The notes beneath the pieces are model-generated. The model was not told the origin of the DNA and did not search any database. It worked only from the letters and a program-made list of their open reading frames with translations. From Taudactylus pleione (Eukaryota; Chordata; Amphibia; Anura; Myobatrachidae): a stretch of 64,000 nucleotides of DNA. Both the position numbers and the translations under genes were made by a program. This document shows, in pieces, positions 43,891-54,537 of this stretch; positions within the stretch are counted from its first letter, which is position 1; each line of letters begins with the position of its first letter. Where the stretch lies: contig JAUIMM010000740.1 of assembly GCA_031769625.1 (NCBI GenBank), positions 62,001 to 126,000 on the forward strand, in the 5' to 3' direction.

Positions 43891-46800
43891 CAAACATACA
43901 TCACATTACTACACACATACATCACATTACTACACACACATACATCACATTACTACACACATACATCACATTACTACACACACATACATCACATTACTAC
44001 ACATACATCACATTACTACACACACATCACATTACTACACATCACATTACTACACACACATACATCACATTACTACACACGCATACATCATATTACTACA
44101 CACACATACATCACATTACTACACACACACACATCACATTACTACACACATACATCACATTACTATACACACACACATACATCACCTTACTACACACACA
44201 TACATCACATTACTACATACATTCATCACATTACTACACACACACACATACATCACATTACTACACACACACATCACATTACTACACATACATTACATTA
44301 CTACACCCACACATACATCACATTACTACACATACATCACATTACTACACACAAACACACACATCACATTAGTACACATACATCACATTACTACAAATAC
44401 ATCACATTACTACACACACACACACACACACATCACATTACTACACATCACATTACTACACATACATACATCACATTACTACAGAAATACATCACATTAC
44501 TACACATACATCACATTACTACACACACATGCCTCACATTACTACACACATACATCACATTACTACACATACATCACATTACTACACACATACATCACAT
44601 TACTACACATACATCACATTACTACACCCACACATACATCACATTACTACACACACACATCACATTACTACACACACATACATCACATTACTACACACAC
44701 ACATCACATTACTACACACATACATACATCACATTACTTAACACACACATCACATTACTACACACACATACATCACATTACTACACACACACATCACATT
44801 ACTACACACACACATCACATTACTACACACACATACATCACATTACTACACACACATACATCACATTACTACACACACATACATCACATTACTACACCCA
44901 CACATTCATCACATTACTACACACACATACATCACATTACTACACAAACACACATACATCACATTACTACACACACATACATCACATTACTACACCCACA
45001 CATACTATACTACACACACACATACATCACATTACTACACACACACATCACATTACTACACACACATCACATTACTACACACACACACATCACATTACTA
45101 CACACACATACATCACATTACTACACACACACACATCACATTACTACACACACATACATCACATTACTACACACATATCACATTACTACACACACACATA
45201 CATCACATTACTACACACACATACATCACATTACTACACACACACACATCACATTACTACACCCACACATACTATACTACACACACACATACATCACATT
45301 ACTACACACACATCACATTACTACACACACACACATCACATTACTACACACACACATACATCACATTACTACACACACATCACATTACTACACACACACA
45401 TACATCTCTTTACTACACACACATACATCACATTACTACACACATACATCACATTACTACACACAAATACATCACATTACTACACACATACATCACATTA
45501 CTACACCCACACATACATCACATTACTACACCCACACAAACTATACTACACATACATCACATTACTACACACACATACATCACATTACTACACACACATA
45601 CATCAATCACATTACTACACACACATACTGTACATCACATTACTACACACACATACATCACATTACTACACACACATACTGTACATCACATTACTACACA
45701 CACACACATACATCACATTACTACACCCACACATACTATACTACACATACATCATATTACTACACACACATACATCACATTACTACACACACACATCACA
45801 TTACTACACCCACAAATACTATACTACACATACATCACATTACTACACACACATACATCACATTACTACACACACACATCACATTACTACACCCACACAT
45901 ACTATACTACACACACACACATCACATTACTACACACACACATACATCACATTACTACACACACACATACATCACATTACTACACACACATCACATTACT
46001 ACACCCACACATACATCACATTACTACACACACATACATCACATTACTACACCCACACATCACATTACTACACCCACACATACTATACTACACACACACA
46101 TCACATTACTACACCCACACACATCACATTACTACACACACATCACATTACTACACACACACATACATCACATTACTACACACATACATCACATTACTAC
46201 ACACACACACACATACATCACATTACTACACACACATACATCACATTACTACACACACATCACATTACTACACCCACACATACATCACATTACTACACAC
46301 ACATCACATTACTACACACACACACATACATCACATTACTGCACACACATACATCACATTACTACACACTCACACACACATCACATTACTTCACACACAC
46401 ATCACATTACTACGCACACATCACATTACTTCACACACACATCACATTACTACACACACATACATCACATTACTACACAAACATACATCACATTACTACA
46501 CACATACATCACATTACTACACACACATACATCACATTACTACACACATACATCACATTACTACACACACATACATCACATTACTACACATACATCACAT
46601 TACTACACACACATCACATTACTACACATCACATTACTACACACACATACATCACATTACTACACACGTATACATCATATTACTACACACACATACATCA
46701 CATTACTACACACACACACATCACATTACTACACACATACATCACATTACTATACACACACATACATCACCTTACTACACACACATACATCACATTACTA

Positions 46801-48827
46801 CATACATACATCACATTACTACACACACACACATACATCACATTACTACACACACACATCACATTACTACACATACATTACATTACTACACCCACACATA
46901 CATCACATTACTACACATACATCACATTACTACACACAAACACACACATCACATTAGTACACATACATCACATTACTACAAATACATCACATTACTACAC
47001 ACACACACACACACACATCACATTACTACACATCACATTACTACACATACATACATCACATTACTACAGAAATACATCACATTACTACACATACATCACA
47101 TTACTACACACACATGCCTCACATTACTACACACATACATCACATTACTACACATACATCACATTACTACACACATACATCACATTACTACACATACATC
47201 ACATTACTACACCCACACATACATCACATTACTACACACACACATCACATTACTACACACACATACATCACATTACTACACACACACATCACATTACTAC
47301 ACACATACATACGTCACATTACTTAACACACACATCACATTACTACACACACATACATCACATTACTACACACACATCACATTACTATACACACACATCA
47401 CATTACTACACACACATACATCACATTACTACACACACACATACATCACATTACTACACACACATACATCACATTACTACACCCACACATTCATCACATT
47501 ACTACACACACATACATCACATTACTACACCCACACATACTATACTACACACACACATACATCACATTACTACACACACACATCACATTACTACACACAC
47601 ATCACATTACTACACACACACATCACATTACTACACACACATACATCACATTACTACACACACACACATCACATTACTACACACACACACATCACATTAC
47701 TACACACATATCACATTACTACACACACATACATCACATTACTACACACACACACATCACATTACTACACCCACACATAAAATACTACACACACATACAT
47801 CACATTACTACACACACATCACATTACTACACACACACACATCACATTACTACACACACACATACATCACATTACTACACACACATCACATTACTACACA
47901 CACACATACATCACTTTACTACACACACATACATCACATTACTACACACATACATCACATTACTACACACAAATACATCACATTACTACACACATACATC
48001 ACATTTCTACACCCACATATACATCACATTACTACACCCACACAAACTATACTACACATACATCACATTACTACACACACATACATTACATTACTACACA
48101 CACATACATAAATCACATTACTACACACACATACTGTACATCACATTGCTACACACACATACATCACATTACTACACACACATACTGTACATCACATTAC
48201 TACACACACACACATACATCACAATACTACACCCACACATACTATACTACACATACATCATATTACTACACACACATACATCACATTACTACACACACAC
48301 ATCACATTACTACACCCACAAATACTATACTACACATACATCACATTACTACACACACATACATCACATTACTACACACACACACATCACATTACTACAC
48401 CCACACATACTATACTACACACACACACATCACATTACTACACACACACATACATCACATTACTACACACACACATACATCACATTACTACACACACATC
48501 ACATTACTACACCCACACATACATCACATTACTACACACACATACATCACATTACTACACCCACACATCACATTACTACACCCACACATACTATACTACA
48601 CACACACATCACATTACTACACCCACACACATCACATTACTACACACACATCACATTACTACACACACACATACATCACATTACTACACACATACATCAC
48701 ATTACTACACACACACACACATACATCACATTACTACACACACATACATCACATTACTACACACACATCACATTACTACACCCACACATACATCACATTA
48801 CTACACACACATCACATTACTACACAC
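43891..48827. repeat. Tandem higher-order duplication, period about 2,585 bp, interrupted by the hAT element
   Basis: The ACATGCCTCAC variant at 44527 recurs at 47112, and CAAACATACATC at 43891 recurs at 46478, offsets of 2,585 and 2,587. The second copy is broken near its right end by the hAT insertion and resumes at 55057. The first copy therefore carries the uninterrupted equivalent of the insertion site near 46312-46330. Confidence 0.8.
48820..48827. repeat. Left 8-bp target-site duplication of hAT element
   Basis: CTACACAC immediately precedes the TAGGGGTG end of the element and is repeated immediately after its right end. Eight bases is the hallmark length for hAT transposons. The flank is repetitive, so coincidence alone is not excluded, but the paralogous empty site at 46312-46319 has a single CTACACAC with matching flanks. 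Confidence 0.93.
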
Positions 48828-48838
48828 TAGGGGTGAGC
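48828..48838 (+). repeat. Left terminal inverted repeat
   Basis: TAGGGGTGAGC pairs with the right end at 10 of 11 positions. The TAGGGGTG start is typical of many animal hAT elements. Confidence 0.9.
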
Positions 48839-48840
48839 GG

Positions 48841-48863
48841 GTTCGGATTTCTGAAATCCGAAC
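48841..48863. repeat. Perfect subterminal hairpin next to the left end
   Basis: GTTCGGATTT (48841-48850) and AAATCCGAAC (48854-48863) are perfect inverted repeats separated by CTG. It lies two bases inside the terminal repeat, where hAT transposases usually contact DNA. A role in transposase binding or end recognition is inference. Confidence 0.85.
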
Positions 48864-48879
48864 CCCCCCGAGCCCCCCC

Positions 48880-48930
48880 GATCCGAGTCCGATCCGAGTC
48901 AGGCTCGACTTTTCCCGCCTGACTCGGATC
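48880..48930. repeat. Left subterminal GATCCGAGTC repeats and 14-bp inverted repeat
   Basis: GATCCGAGTC occurs at 48880-48889 and 48891-48900 and inverted (GACTCGGATC) at 48921-48930. The second direct copy extends to a perfect 14-bp inverted repeat, GATCCGAGTCAGGC (48891-48904) with GCCTGACTCGGATC (48917-48930), separated by 12 bases. Clustered short subterminal motifs are the usual transposase-binding arrangement in hAT elements; binding here is inferred. Confidence 0.8.
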
Positions 48931-48987
48931 TGACATCGAGGCAAAATGTCATCATCCCGCCTTCCGAGTCTCGCGGGTTTTGGATCC

Positions 48988-49025
48988 TATATAAGGTACC
49001 CGCGTCGGCGCCATTTTCTCACTCG
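48988..49025 (+). promoter_or_regulatory. Putative core promoter of the transposase
   Basis: TATATAA at 48988-48994 lies in a GC-rich context and is followed about 33 bases later by an initiator-like TCACTC around 49019-49024, the spacing expected for an RNA polymerase II promoter. GCGCCATTTT just upstream of that start resembles a YY1-type motif. If used, transcription would begin about 2.3 kb before the transposase start codon, so the leader contains the whole 160-bp repeat block. The start site is inferred. Confidence 0.65.
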
Positions 49026-49343
49026 GCTGTGGACAGTGAAGAGGGAGGGTGGGAGTTAGTGCTGTGTAGTGTAGTGTAGTGTAGTGCTGCTGTTGTCCAC
49101 TACTTCAAAGTCCATAGGGGCTGGCTGTGTTGTGCTGTGCTGCTGTTGTTAATAGGGGCTGTGTCCACTACTTCAAAGTCCATAGGGGCTGGCTGGACTG
49201 TGTTGTGCAGTCAGTTCTCCATAGGGGCTGTGTCCACTCCAAAGTCCTGTGCAGTGTCCCAGTCCTAAAGGGGTGCTGTAGTGTTGTCCAGGGGGTGCTC
49301 TGTCCATCAGGGGTGCTCCCCCCAAGTGCTAAAAAAATAATAT
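49026..49343 (+). repeat. Unique 5' leader with short direct repeats
   Basis: This stretch holds an AGTGT-type pentamer run (about 49063-49085) and a 33-bp direct repeat starting GTCCACTACTTC at 49095-49127 and again at 49163-49195, a 68-bp period. A decayed third copy begins near 49230 (GTGTCCACTCC). No protein longer than about 77 residues is encoded and none is recognisable. It is probably untranslated leader of the transposon. Confidence 0.7.
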
Positions 49344-51285
49344 ATTTTCTGTGTTTGTGAATTGTGTGCGCAGTAGCCGCACGTGCATCAACAAAGTAGT
49401 GCCAAGCGTGCGCCTGTGTCATAAGTAAAGGGCCGGCTGGCTTGACCGTTAAGGGTGCTGTAACCCCTGAAAGTACACTCCAGTCCAAACCTAAAAAAAA
49501 ATTATTTTCTGTGTTTGTGAATTGTGTGCGCAGTAGCCGCACGTGCATCAACAAAGTAGTGCCAAGCGTGCGCCTGTGTCATAAGTAAAGGGCCGGCTGG
49601 CTTGACCGTTAAGGGTGCTGTAACCCCCGAAAGTACACTCCAGTCCAAACCAAAAAAAAAATTATTTTCTGTGTTTGTGAATTGTGTGCGCAGTAGCCGC
49701 ACGTGCATCAACAAAGTAGTGCCAAGCGTGCGCCTGTGTCATAAGTAAAGGGCCGGCTGGCTTGACCGTTAAAGGGTGCTGTAACCCCCGAAAGTACACT
49801 CCAGTCCAAACCTAAAAAAAAATTATTTTCTGTGTTTGTGAATTGTGTGCGCAGTAGCCGCACGTGCATCAACAAAGTAGTGCCAAGCGTGCGCCTGTGT
49901 CATAAGTAAAGGGCCGGCTGGCTTGACCGTTAAAGGGTGCTGTAACCTCCGAAAGTACACTCCAGTCCAAACCAAAAAAAAATTATTTTCTGTGTTTGTG
50001 AATTGTGTGCGCAGTAGCCGCACGTGCATCAACAAAGTAGTGCCAAGCGTGCGCCTGTGTCATAAGTAAAGGGCCGGCTGGCTTGACCGTTAAGGGTGCT
50101 GTAACCCCCGAAAGTACACTCCAGTCCAAACCTAAAAAAAAATTATTTTCTGTGTTTGTGAATTGTGTGCGCAGTAGCCGCACGTGCATCAACAAAGTAG
50201 TGCCAAGAGTGCGCCTGTGTCATAAGTAAAGGGCCGGCTGGCTTGACCGTTAAAGGGTGCTGTAACCCCCGAAAGTACACTCCAGTCCAAACCAAAAAAA
50301 AATTATTTTCTGTGTTTGTGAATTGTGTGCGCAGTAGCCGCACGTGCATCAACAAAGTAGTGCCAAGCGTGCGCCTGTGTCATAAGTAAAGGGCCGGCTG
50401 GCTTGACCGTTAAAGGGTGCTGTAACCCCCGAAAGTACACTCCAGTCCAAACCAAAAAAAAATTATTTTCTGTGTTTGTGAATTGTGTGCGCAGTAGCCG
50501 CACGTGCATCAACAAAGTAGTGCCAAGCGTGCGCCTGTGTCATAAGTAAAGGGCCGGCTGGCTTGACCGTTAAAGGGTGCTGTAACCCCCGAAAGTACAC
50601 TCCAGTCCAAACCAAAAAAAAATTATTTTCTGTGTTTGTGAATTGTGTGCGCAGTAGCCGCACGTGCATCAACAAAGTAGTGCCAAGTGTGCGCCTGTGT
50701 CATAAGTAAAGGGCCGGCTGGCTTGACCGTTAAAGGGTGCTGTAACCCCCGAAAGTACACTCCAGTCCAAACCAAAAAAAAATTATTTTCTGTGTTTGTG
50801 AATTGTGTGCGCAGTAGCCGCACGTGCATCAACAAAGTAGTGCCAAGCGTGCGCCTGTGTCATAAGTAAAGGGCCGGCTGGCTTGACCGTTAAAGGGTGC
50901 TGTAACCCCCGAAAGTACACTCCAGTCCAAACCAAAAAAAAATTATTTTCTGTGTTTGTGAATTGTGTGCGCAGTAGCCGCACGTGCATCAACAAAGTAG
51001 TGCCAAGCGTGCGCCTGTGTCATAAGTAAAGGGCCGGCTGGCTTGACCGTTAAAGGGTGCTGTAACCCCCGAAAGTACACTCCAGTCCAAACCAAAAAAA
51101 AAATTATTTTCTGTGTTTGTGAATTGTGTGCGCAGTAGCCGCACGTGCATCAACAAAGTAGTGCCAAGAGTGCGCCTGTGTCATAAGGGCCGGCTGGCTT
51201 GACCGTTAAAGGGTGCTGTAACCCACAAAGTACACTCCAGTCCAAACCAAAAAAAAAATTATTTTCTGTGTTTAGCCGCACGTAT
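49344..51285 (+). repeat. 160-bp minisatellite inside the transposon leader (12 full units plus one truncated)
   Basis: Units start with ATTTTCTGTG at 49344, 49504, 49664, 49825, 49985, 50145, 50305, 50465, 50625, 50785, 50945 and 51106, with a truncated one at 51261. Spacing is 160 or 161 bp except the last (155). Units are nearly identical. Differences include AACCTAAA against AACCAAA, which alternates through the first six units, TTAAGGG against TTAAAGGG, and single substitutions before GTGCGCC. Each full unit carries the palindrome GCACGTGC, containing the E-box CACGTG (first at 49380-49385), an A-run and a pyrimidine-rich tract ending GCGCAG. The last unit lacks about 18 bp between GTGTTT and AGCCGC and its palindrome is broken. 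Minus-strand frames of about 70 residues simply repeat with the unit and are not considered genes. Confidence 0.95.
51257..51275 (+). promoter_or_regulatory. Candidate 3' splice site before the transposase
   Basis: In the truncated thirteenth repeat the loss of internal bases creates TTATTTTCTGTGTTTAG, a pyrimidine-rich tract ending in AG at 51274-51275, 32 bases before the start codon. It could serve to splice out the 160-bp repeat block. The full repeats also contain weaker tracts ending GCGCAG. No transcript evidence is available here. Confidence 0.4.
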
Positions 51286-51307
51286 ATATCAAATCGATAT
51301 AACATAA

Positions 51308-54300
51308 ATGGAGGACCAAACTTTCTCCGATAAAAATAAAATAGAGAAAGATCAAGAACCACTTCCTCCTAGTGCTGAAGCTGCTGCCACTAGTCATGAC
51401 ATAGACGATAACATGCCATCAACGTCGTCTGCCAAGGCCGATGCCCAATGTCATAGTAGAGGGCACATACAATCCCAAATGGCAAAGTTCAGGAAAATGA
51501 CCTTGAAAAAGACATTTAAATCAGCTGAAGAGAAACGTAAACTTGCCAATATGCCATTTACGACACGGAGTGGCAAGGAACGGCTAAGGTCGATCCCTAG
51601 TATGTTCATGACTAGTGGTTCAGCTTCACATGACGATGGAAGCCCTCCTCCCACTAAAAAAATCAAAAGAGTTAAGCTGGCAAAAGCACAGCGAAGAACT
51701 GTGCTTTCTAAGAAGATATCACAAATCCCCAAGGAGAGTCCAAGTGTGGTGGTGGTTGCGATGCCTGACCTTCCCAGCACTGGACGGGAAGAGGTGGCTC
51801 TTTCCACCATTTGCACGCCCCCTGCAAGTGCTGAAAGGAGCACCCACAGTCCACTTGCTGATATGCAAATTGAAGATGTCACTGTTGAAGTACAACAGGA
51901 TGAGGATACTGGTGTAGCTGGCGCTGAGGAGGAAGTTGGCGAGGAGGATTCTGATGGTGATGTGGTTTGTTTAAATCAGGCTCCGGGGGAGACAGTTGTT
52001 GTCCGTGGGATGAAAAAGCCCATCACGGTCATGCCTGGGCAGAAGACCAAACATTCCACCTCTTTGGTCTGGCAATATTTCTATCCAAATCCGGACAACA
52101 ACTGTCTTGCCATATGTACCATATGTAAAGGTGAAATAAGTAGGGGTAGGGACGTCAACCACCTAGGAACATCCTCCCTTATACGGCACCTGCAGCGCAT
52201 TCATAAAAAGTTACTGTCAAGTTCAGAAACTTTGGCTAAGACCGTAAGCAGTCCAGGGACACCTAAATCCCGTTGTCCTGTTGTATCCAAGCGCCTGCAA
52301 ACCACACCGTCAACTCCCTCCTCGTCAATTTCCTCCTTAGTCAGGATCGGAAGTAGTCCTGCAGGCCATGTCACTGGCATGACTGACTCTCCTATCCGGG
52401 ATTCCTCTGGAGGATCCTGCATTGCTACGCCTACTGCTGCCGCTGCTGCTGTTGCTGCTGCTGGGAGTCGTTCATCATCCCAGAGAGGAAGTAGGAACAC
52501 CACTACTTTTACTAAACAATTGACCCTCCAACAGTCCTTAGCGAGGAGGATGAAGTACGACAGCAGTCATCCTGAAGCAAAACGTATAACTGAGGCCTTG
52601 ACTGCTATGTTGGTGTTAGACGTGCGTCCGGTATCCGCCATTAGTGCAGTGGGATTTAGACAATTGATGGAGGTAGTGTGTCCCCGGTTCCAAATCCCGT
52701 CTAGATTCCACTTCACTAGGCAGGCGATACCGAGACTGTACAGAAACGTCAGAAAAAGTGTCCTCAGTGTCCTGAAAAATGCCGTTGTACACAATGTCCA
52801 CTTAACCACGGACATGTGGACAAGTGGAACAGGGCAGACTAAGGACTATATGACTGTGACAGCCCACTGGGTAGATGTATCACCTTACGCAGCAACAGCA
52901 GCAGCGTCACCAGTAGCAGCATCTCAGAAACGCCAGCTCGTTACAAGGCAGGCTACGCTGTGTATCACCGGTTTCAGTAAGAGGCACACCGCCGACAACC
53001 TCTTAGAGAAACTGAGGGAAATCATCGCCCAGTGGCTTACCCCACTTAGACTCTCCTGGGGATTTGTGATATCTGACAACGCCACCAATATTGTGCGGGC
53101 ATTACATCTGGGCAAATTCCAGCACGTCCCATGTTTTGCTCACACAATAAACTTGGTGGTGCAGAATTTTCTGAAAAGCGACAGGGGCGTGCAGGAGACG
53201 CTTTGGGTGGCCCGAAAAATTTCTGGCCACTTTCGCCATTCAGCGACTGCGTGCCGAAGACTGGAGCGCCAGCAAACACTCTTGAACCTGCCCCGCTATC
53301 ACCTGAAGCAAGAGGTTGTGACGCGGTGGAACTCAACCCTCTATATGCTTCAGAGGATGGAGGAGCAGCAAAAGGCCATACAAGCCTATACATCCACCTA
53401 TGACATAGGCAAAGGAGGGGGTATGCACCTGACTCAAGCGCAGTGGAGAATGATTTCCGTGTTGTGCAAGGTTCTCCAGCCCTTCGAACTTGCCACACGT
53501 GAAGTCAGTTCAGACACAGCCAGCTTGAGTCAGGTCATTCCCCTCATCAGGCTTTTGCAGAAGCAGCTGGAGAAAGTGAAGGAGGAGCTAAGACGGAGCG
53601 ATTCCGCTCGGCATGTGGGACTTGTGGATGAAGCCCTTCATTCGCTTTGCCAGGATTCCAGGGTGGTCAATCTGTTGAAATCAGACCACTACATTTTGGC
53701 CACCGTGCTCGATCCTAGGTTTAAAGCCTATGTGGTGTCTCTCTTTCCGGCCGACACAAGCCTGCAGAGGTGCAAAGACCTGCTGGTGAACACACTGTCA
53801 GCTGAAGCGGAACGTGACACGTCAACGGCTCCTTCTTCATTTTCTCCCGCAACTGGGGCTGCCAGGAAAAAACTTAGGTATCCTAAGCAACCCGCTGGCG
53901 GTGATGCAGGGCAGGCAGGACCAAGTTTGGACATCTGGTCCGGACTGAAGGACCTGGCAACAATTTCTGACATGTCTACTGTCACTGCATATGATACTGT
54001 CACCATTGACAGAATGGTGGAGGATTACATCGGTGACAGCATCCAAGTAGGCATGTCAGACAGTCCATACCTGTACTGGCAGGAAAAAGAGGCAATTTGG
54101 AGGCCCCTGTACAAGCTGGCTCTATTTTACCTGAGTTGCCCCCCCTCCAGTGTGTACTCCGAAAGAGTGTTTAGTGCAGCCGGGAACCTTGTCAGCGAAA
54201 GGCGTAGGAGGTTGCTTCCACAGAATGTGGAGAAGATGATGTTCATCAAAATGAATTATCAGCTCTTCCAGGGAGACCAGCCTCCAGAAGGTACAGAGGG

Positions 54301-54421
54301 ACCTGTGGTGGTGGATTCAAGTGGGGATGAGTTAATACTTTGTGAGGATGAGGATGTACACACTGAAGAGGGTGAGGAATCGGTGGATGAGGAGGATGAG
54401 GATGACATCTTGCCTCCATAG
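51308..54421 (+). CDS. hAT transposase with BED zinc finger, intact, 1,037 residues
   Basis: Catalyses cut-and-paste transposition of the surrounding element in the nucleus. Residues 1-240 are low-complexity, with a basic KKIKR cluster at 117-121 (likely nuclear localisation) and an acidic stretch near 195-216. A BED zinc finger follows, with aromatic W255 and ligands C270, C273, H294 and H299. An Ala-rich stretch lies near 375-386. The RNase H-like core shows TTDMWTS with D502, ISDNATN with D590, the CFAH motif with C609 and H612, RWNST with W674, and SERVFSAAGN with E952, giving the DDE triad D502/D590/E952. The C-terminal hAT dimerisation region runs from about YWQEKEAIW (W924) to about 985, then an acidic tail. 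The codon just before this ATG is TAA, so no upstream extension is possible. Longer than many hAT transposases because of its N-terminal extension. It resembles the ZBED4/ZBED6-like, Ac-type group; a domesticated host gene is unlikely because both transposon ends are present. Confidence 0.95.
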   Translation: MEDQTFSDKNKIEKDQEPLPPSAEAAATSHDIDDNMPSTSSAKADAQCHSRGHIQSQMAKFRKMTLKKTFKSAEEKRKLANMPFTTRSGKERLRSIPSMFMTSGSASHDDGSPPPTKKIKRVKLAKAQRRTVLSKKISQIPKESPSVVVVAMPDLPSTGREEVALSTICTPPASAERSTHSPLADMQIEDVTVEVQQDEDTGVAGAEEEVGEEDSDGDVVCLNQAPGETVVVRGMKKPITVMPGQKTKHSTSLVWQYFYPNPDNNCLAICTICKGEISRGRDVNHLGTSSLIRHLQRIHKKLLSSSETLAKTVSSPGTPKSRCPVVSKRLQTTPSTPSSSISSLVRIGSSPAGHVTGMTDSPIRDSSGGSCIATPTAAAAAVAAAGSRSSSQRGSRNTTTFTKQLTLQQSLARRMKYDSSHPEAKRITEALTAMLVLDVRPVSAISAVGFRQLMEVVCPRFQIPSRFHFTRQAIPRLYRNVRKSVLSVLKNAVVHNVHLTTDMWTSGTGQTKDYMTVTAHWVDVSPYAATAAASPVAASQKRQLVTRQATLCITGFSKRHTADNLLEKLREIIAQWLTPLRLSWGFVISDNATNIVRALHLGKFQHVPCFAHTINLVVQNFLKSDRGVQETLWVARKISGHFRHSATACRRLERQQTLLNLPRYHLKQEVVTRWNSTLYMLQRMEEQQKAIQAYTSTYDIGKGGGMHLTQAQWRMISVLCKVLQPFELATREVSSDTASLSQVIPLIRLLQKQLEKVKEELRRSDSARHVGLVDEALHSLCQDSRVVNLLKSDHYILATVLDPRFKAYVVSLFPADTSLQRCKDLLVNTLSAEAERDTSTAPSSFSPATGAARKKLRYPKQPAGGDAGQAGPSLDIWSGLKDLATISDMSTVTAYDTVTIDRMVEDYIGDSIQVGMSDSPYLYWQEKEAIWRPLYKLALFYLSCPPSSVYSERVFSAAGNLVSERRRRLLPQNVEKMMFIKMNYQLFQGDQPPEGTEGPVVVDSSGDELILCEDEDVHTEEGEESVDEEDEDDILPP

Positions 54422-54473
54422 AGCCAGTTTGTGCAGGGACACATTAATTGCCAGCTTGTTTTGTGGGGGCCCA

Positions 54474-54537
54474 AACGAACCAATCATTTCAGCCACAGTT
54501 GTGTGGCAGACCCTGGCGCTGAAATGATTGGTTTGTT
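54474..54537 (+). promoter_or_regulatory. 3' UTR stem-loop
   Basis: AACGAACCAATCATTTCAGC (54474-54493) and GCTGAAATGATTGGTTTGTT (54518-54537) are inverted repeats pairing at 19 of 20 positions (the remaining position would be a G:U pair in RNA), with a 24-base loop. A competing small hairpin, GCCACA (54492-54497) with TGTGGC (54502-54507), overlaps the loop. It starts 52 bases after the stop codon. It could affect RNA stability or be a remnant of a nested element; the function is unknown. Confidence 0.75.

Larger units (their letters stand above)
1..48827. repeat. CA-rich satellite array with higher-order structure
   Basis: Continuous tandem array that begins before the window. Each unit has a near-constant core, ATCACATTACTACACA, followed by a variable (CA)n and often TAC, giving unit lengths of about 17 to 31 bp. 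Recurrent variants include CACCCACAC, ATACTATACTAC, ATACTGTACATCAC, ATTAGTAC and TACGCACACATC. These variants recur in similar order about every 0.9-3.3 kb, which shows higher-order repeats. The plus strand contains almost no G. Because the core and the CA runs contain no TAA, TAG or TGA on this strand, all three plus frames stay open for long stretches and give spurious His/Thr/Tyr/Ile-rich translations of up to 1,767 residues. No gene, RNA gene or regulatory element was recognised anywhere in this span. Whether it is centromeric, telomere-proximal or interstitial cannot be told. Confidence 0.97.

Noticed and set aside
1..48827. Telomeric or subtelomeric repeat
   Set aside because: No TTAGGG or CCCTAA runs are present; the unit and its composition are different.
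49168..51362. Series of about 70-residue minus-strand frames starting MLMHVRLL
   Set aside because: They recur every 160 bp as translations of the minisatellite in the transposon leader; no separate promoter or domain is visible.
51308..54421. Domesticated host ZBED gene
   Set aside because: The frame sits inside a complete element with terminal inverted repeats and an 8-bp target duplication within satellite DNA, so it is a transposon gene in place.
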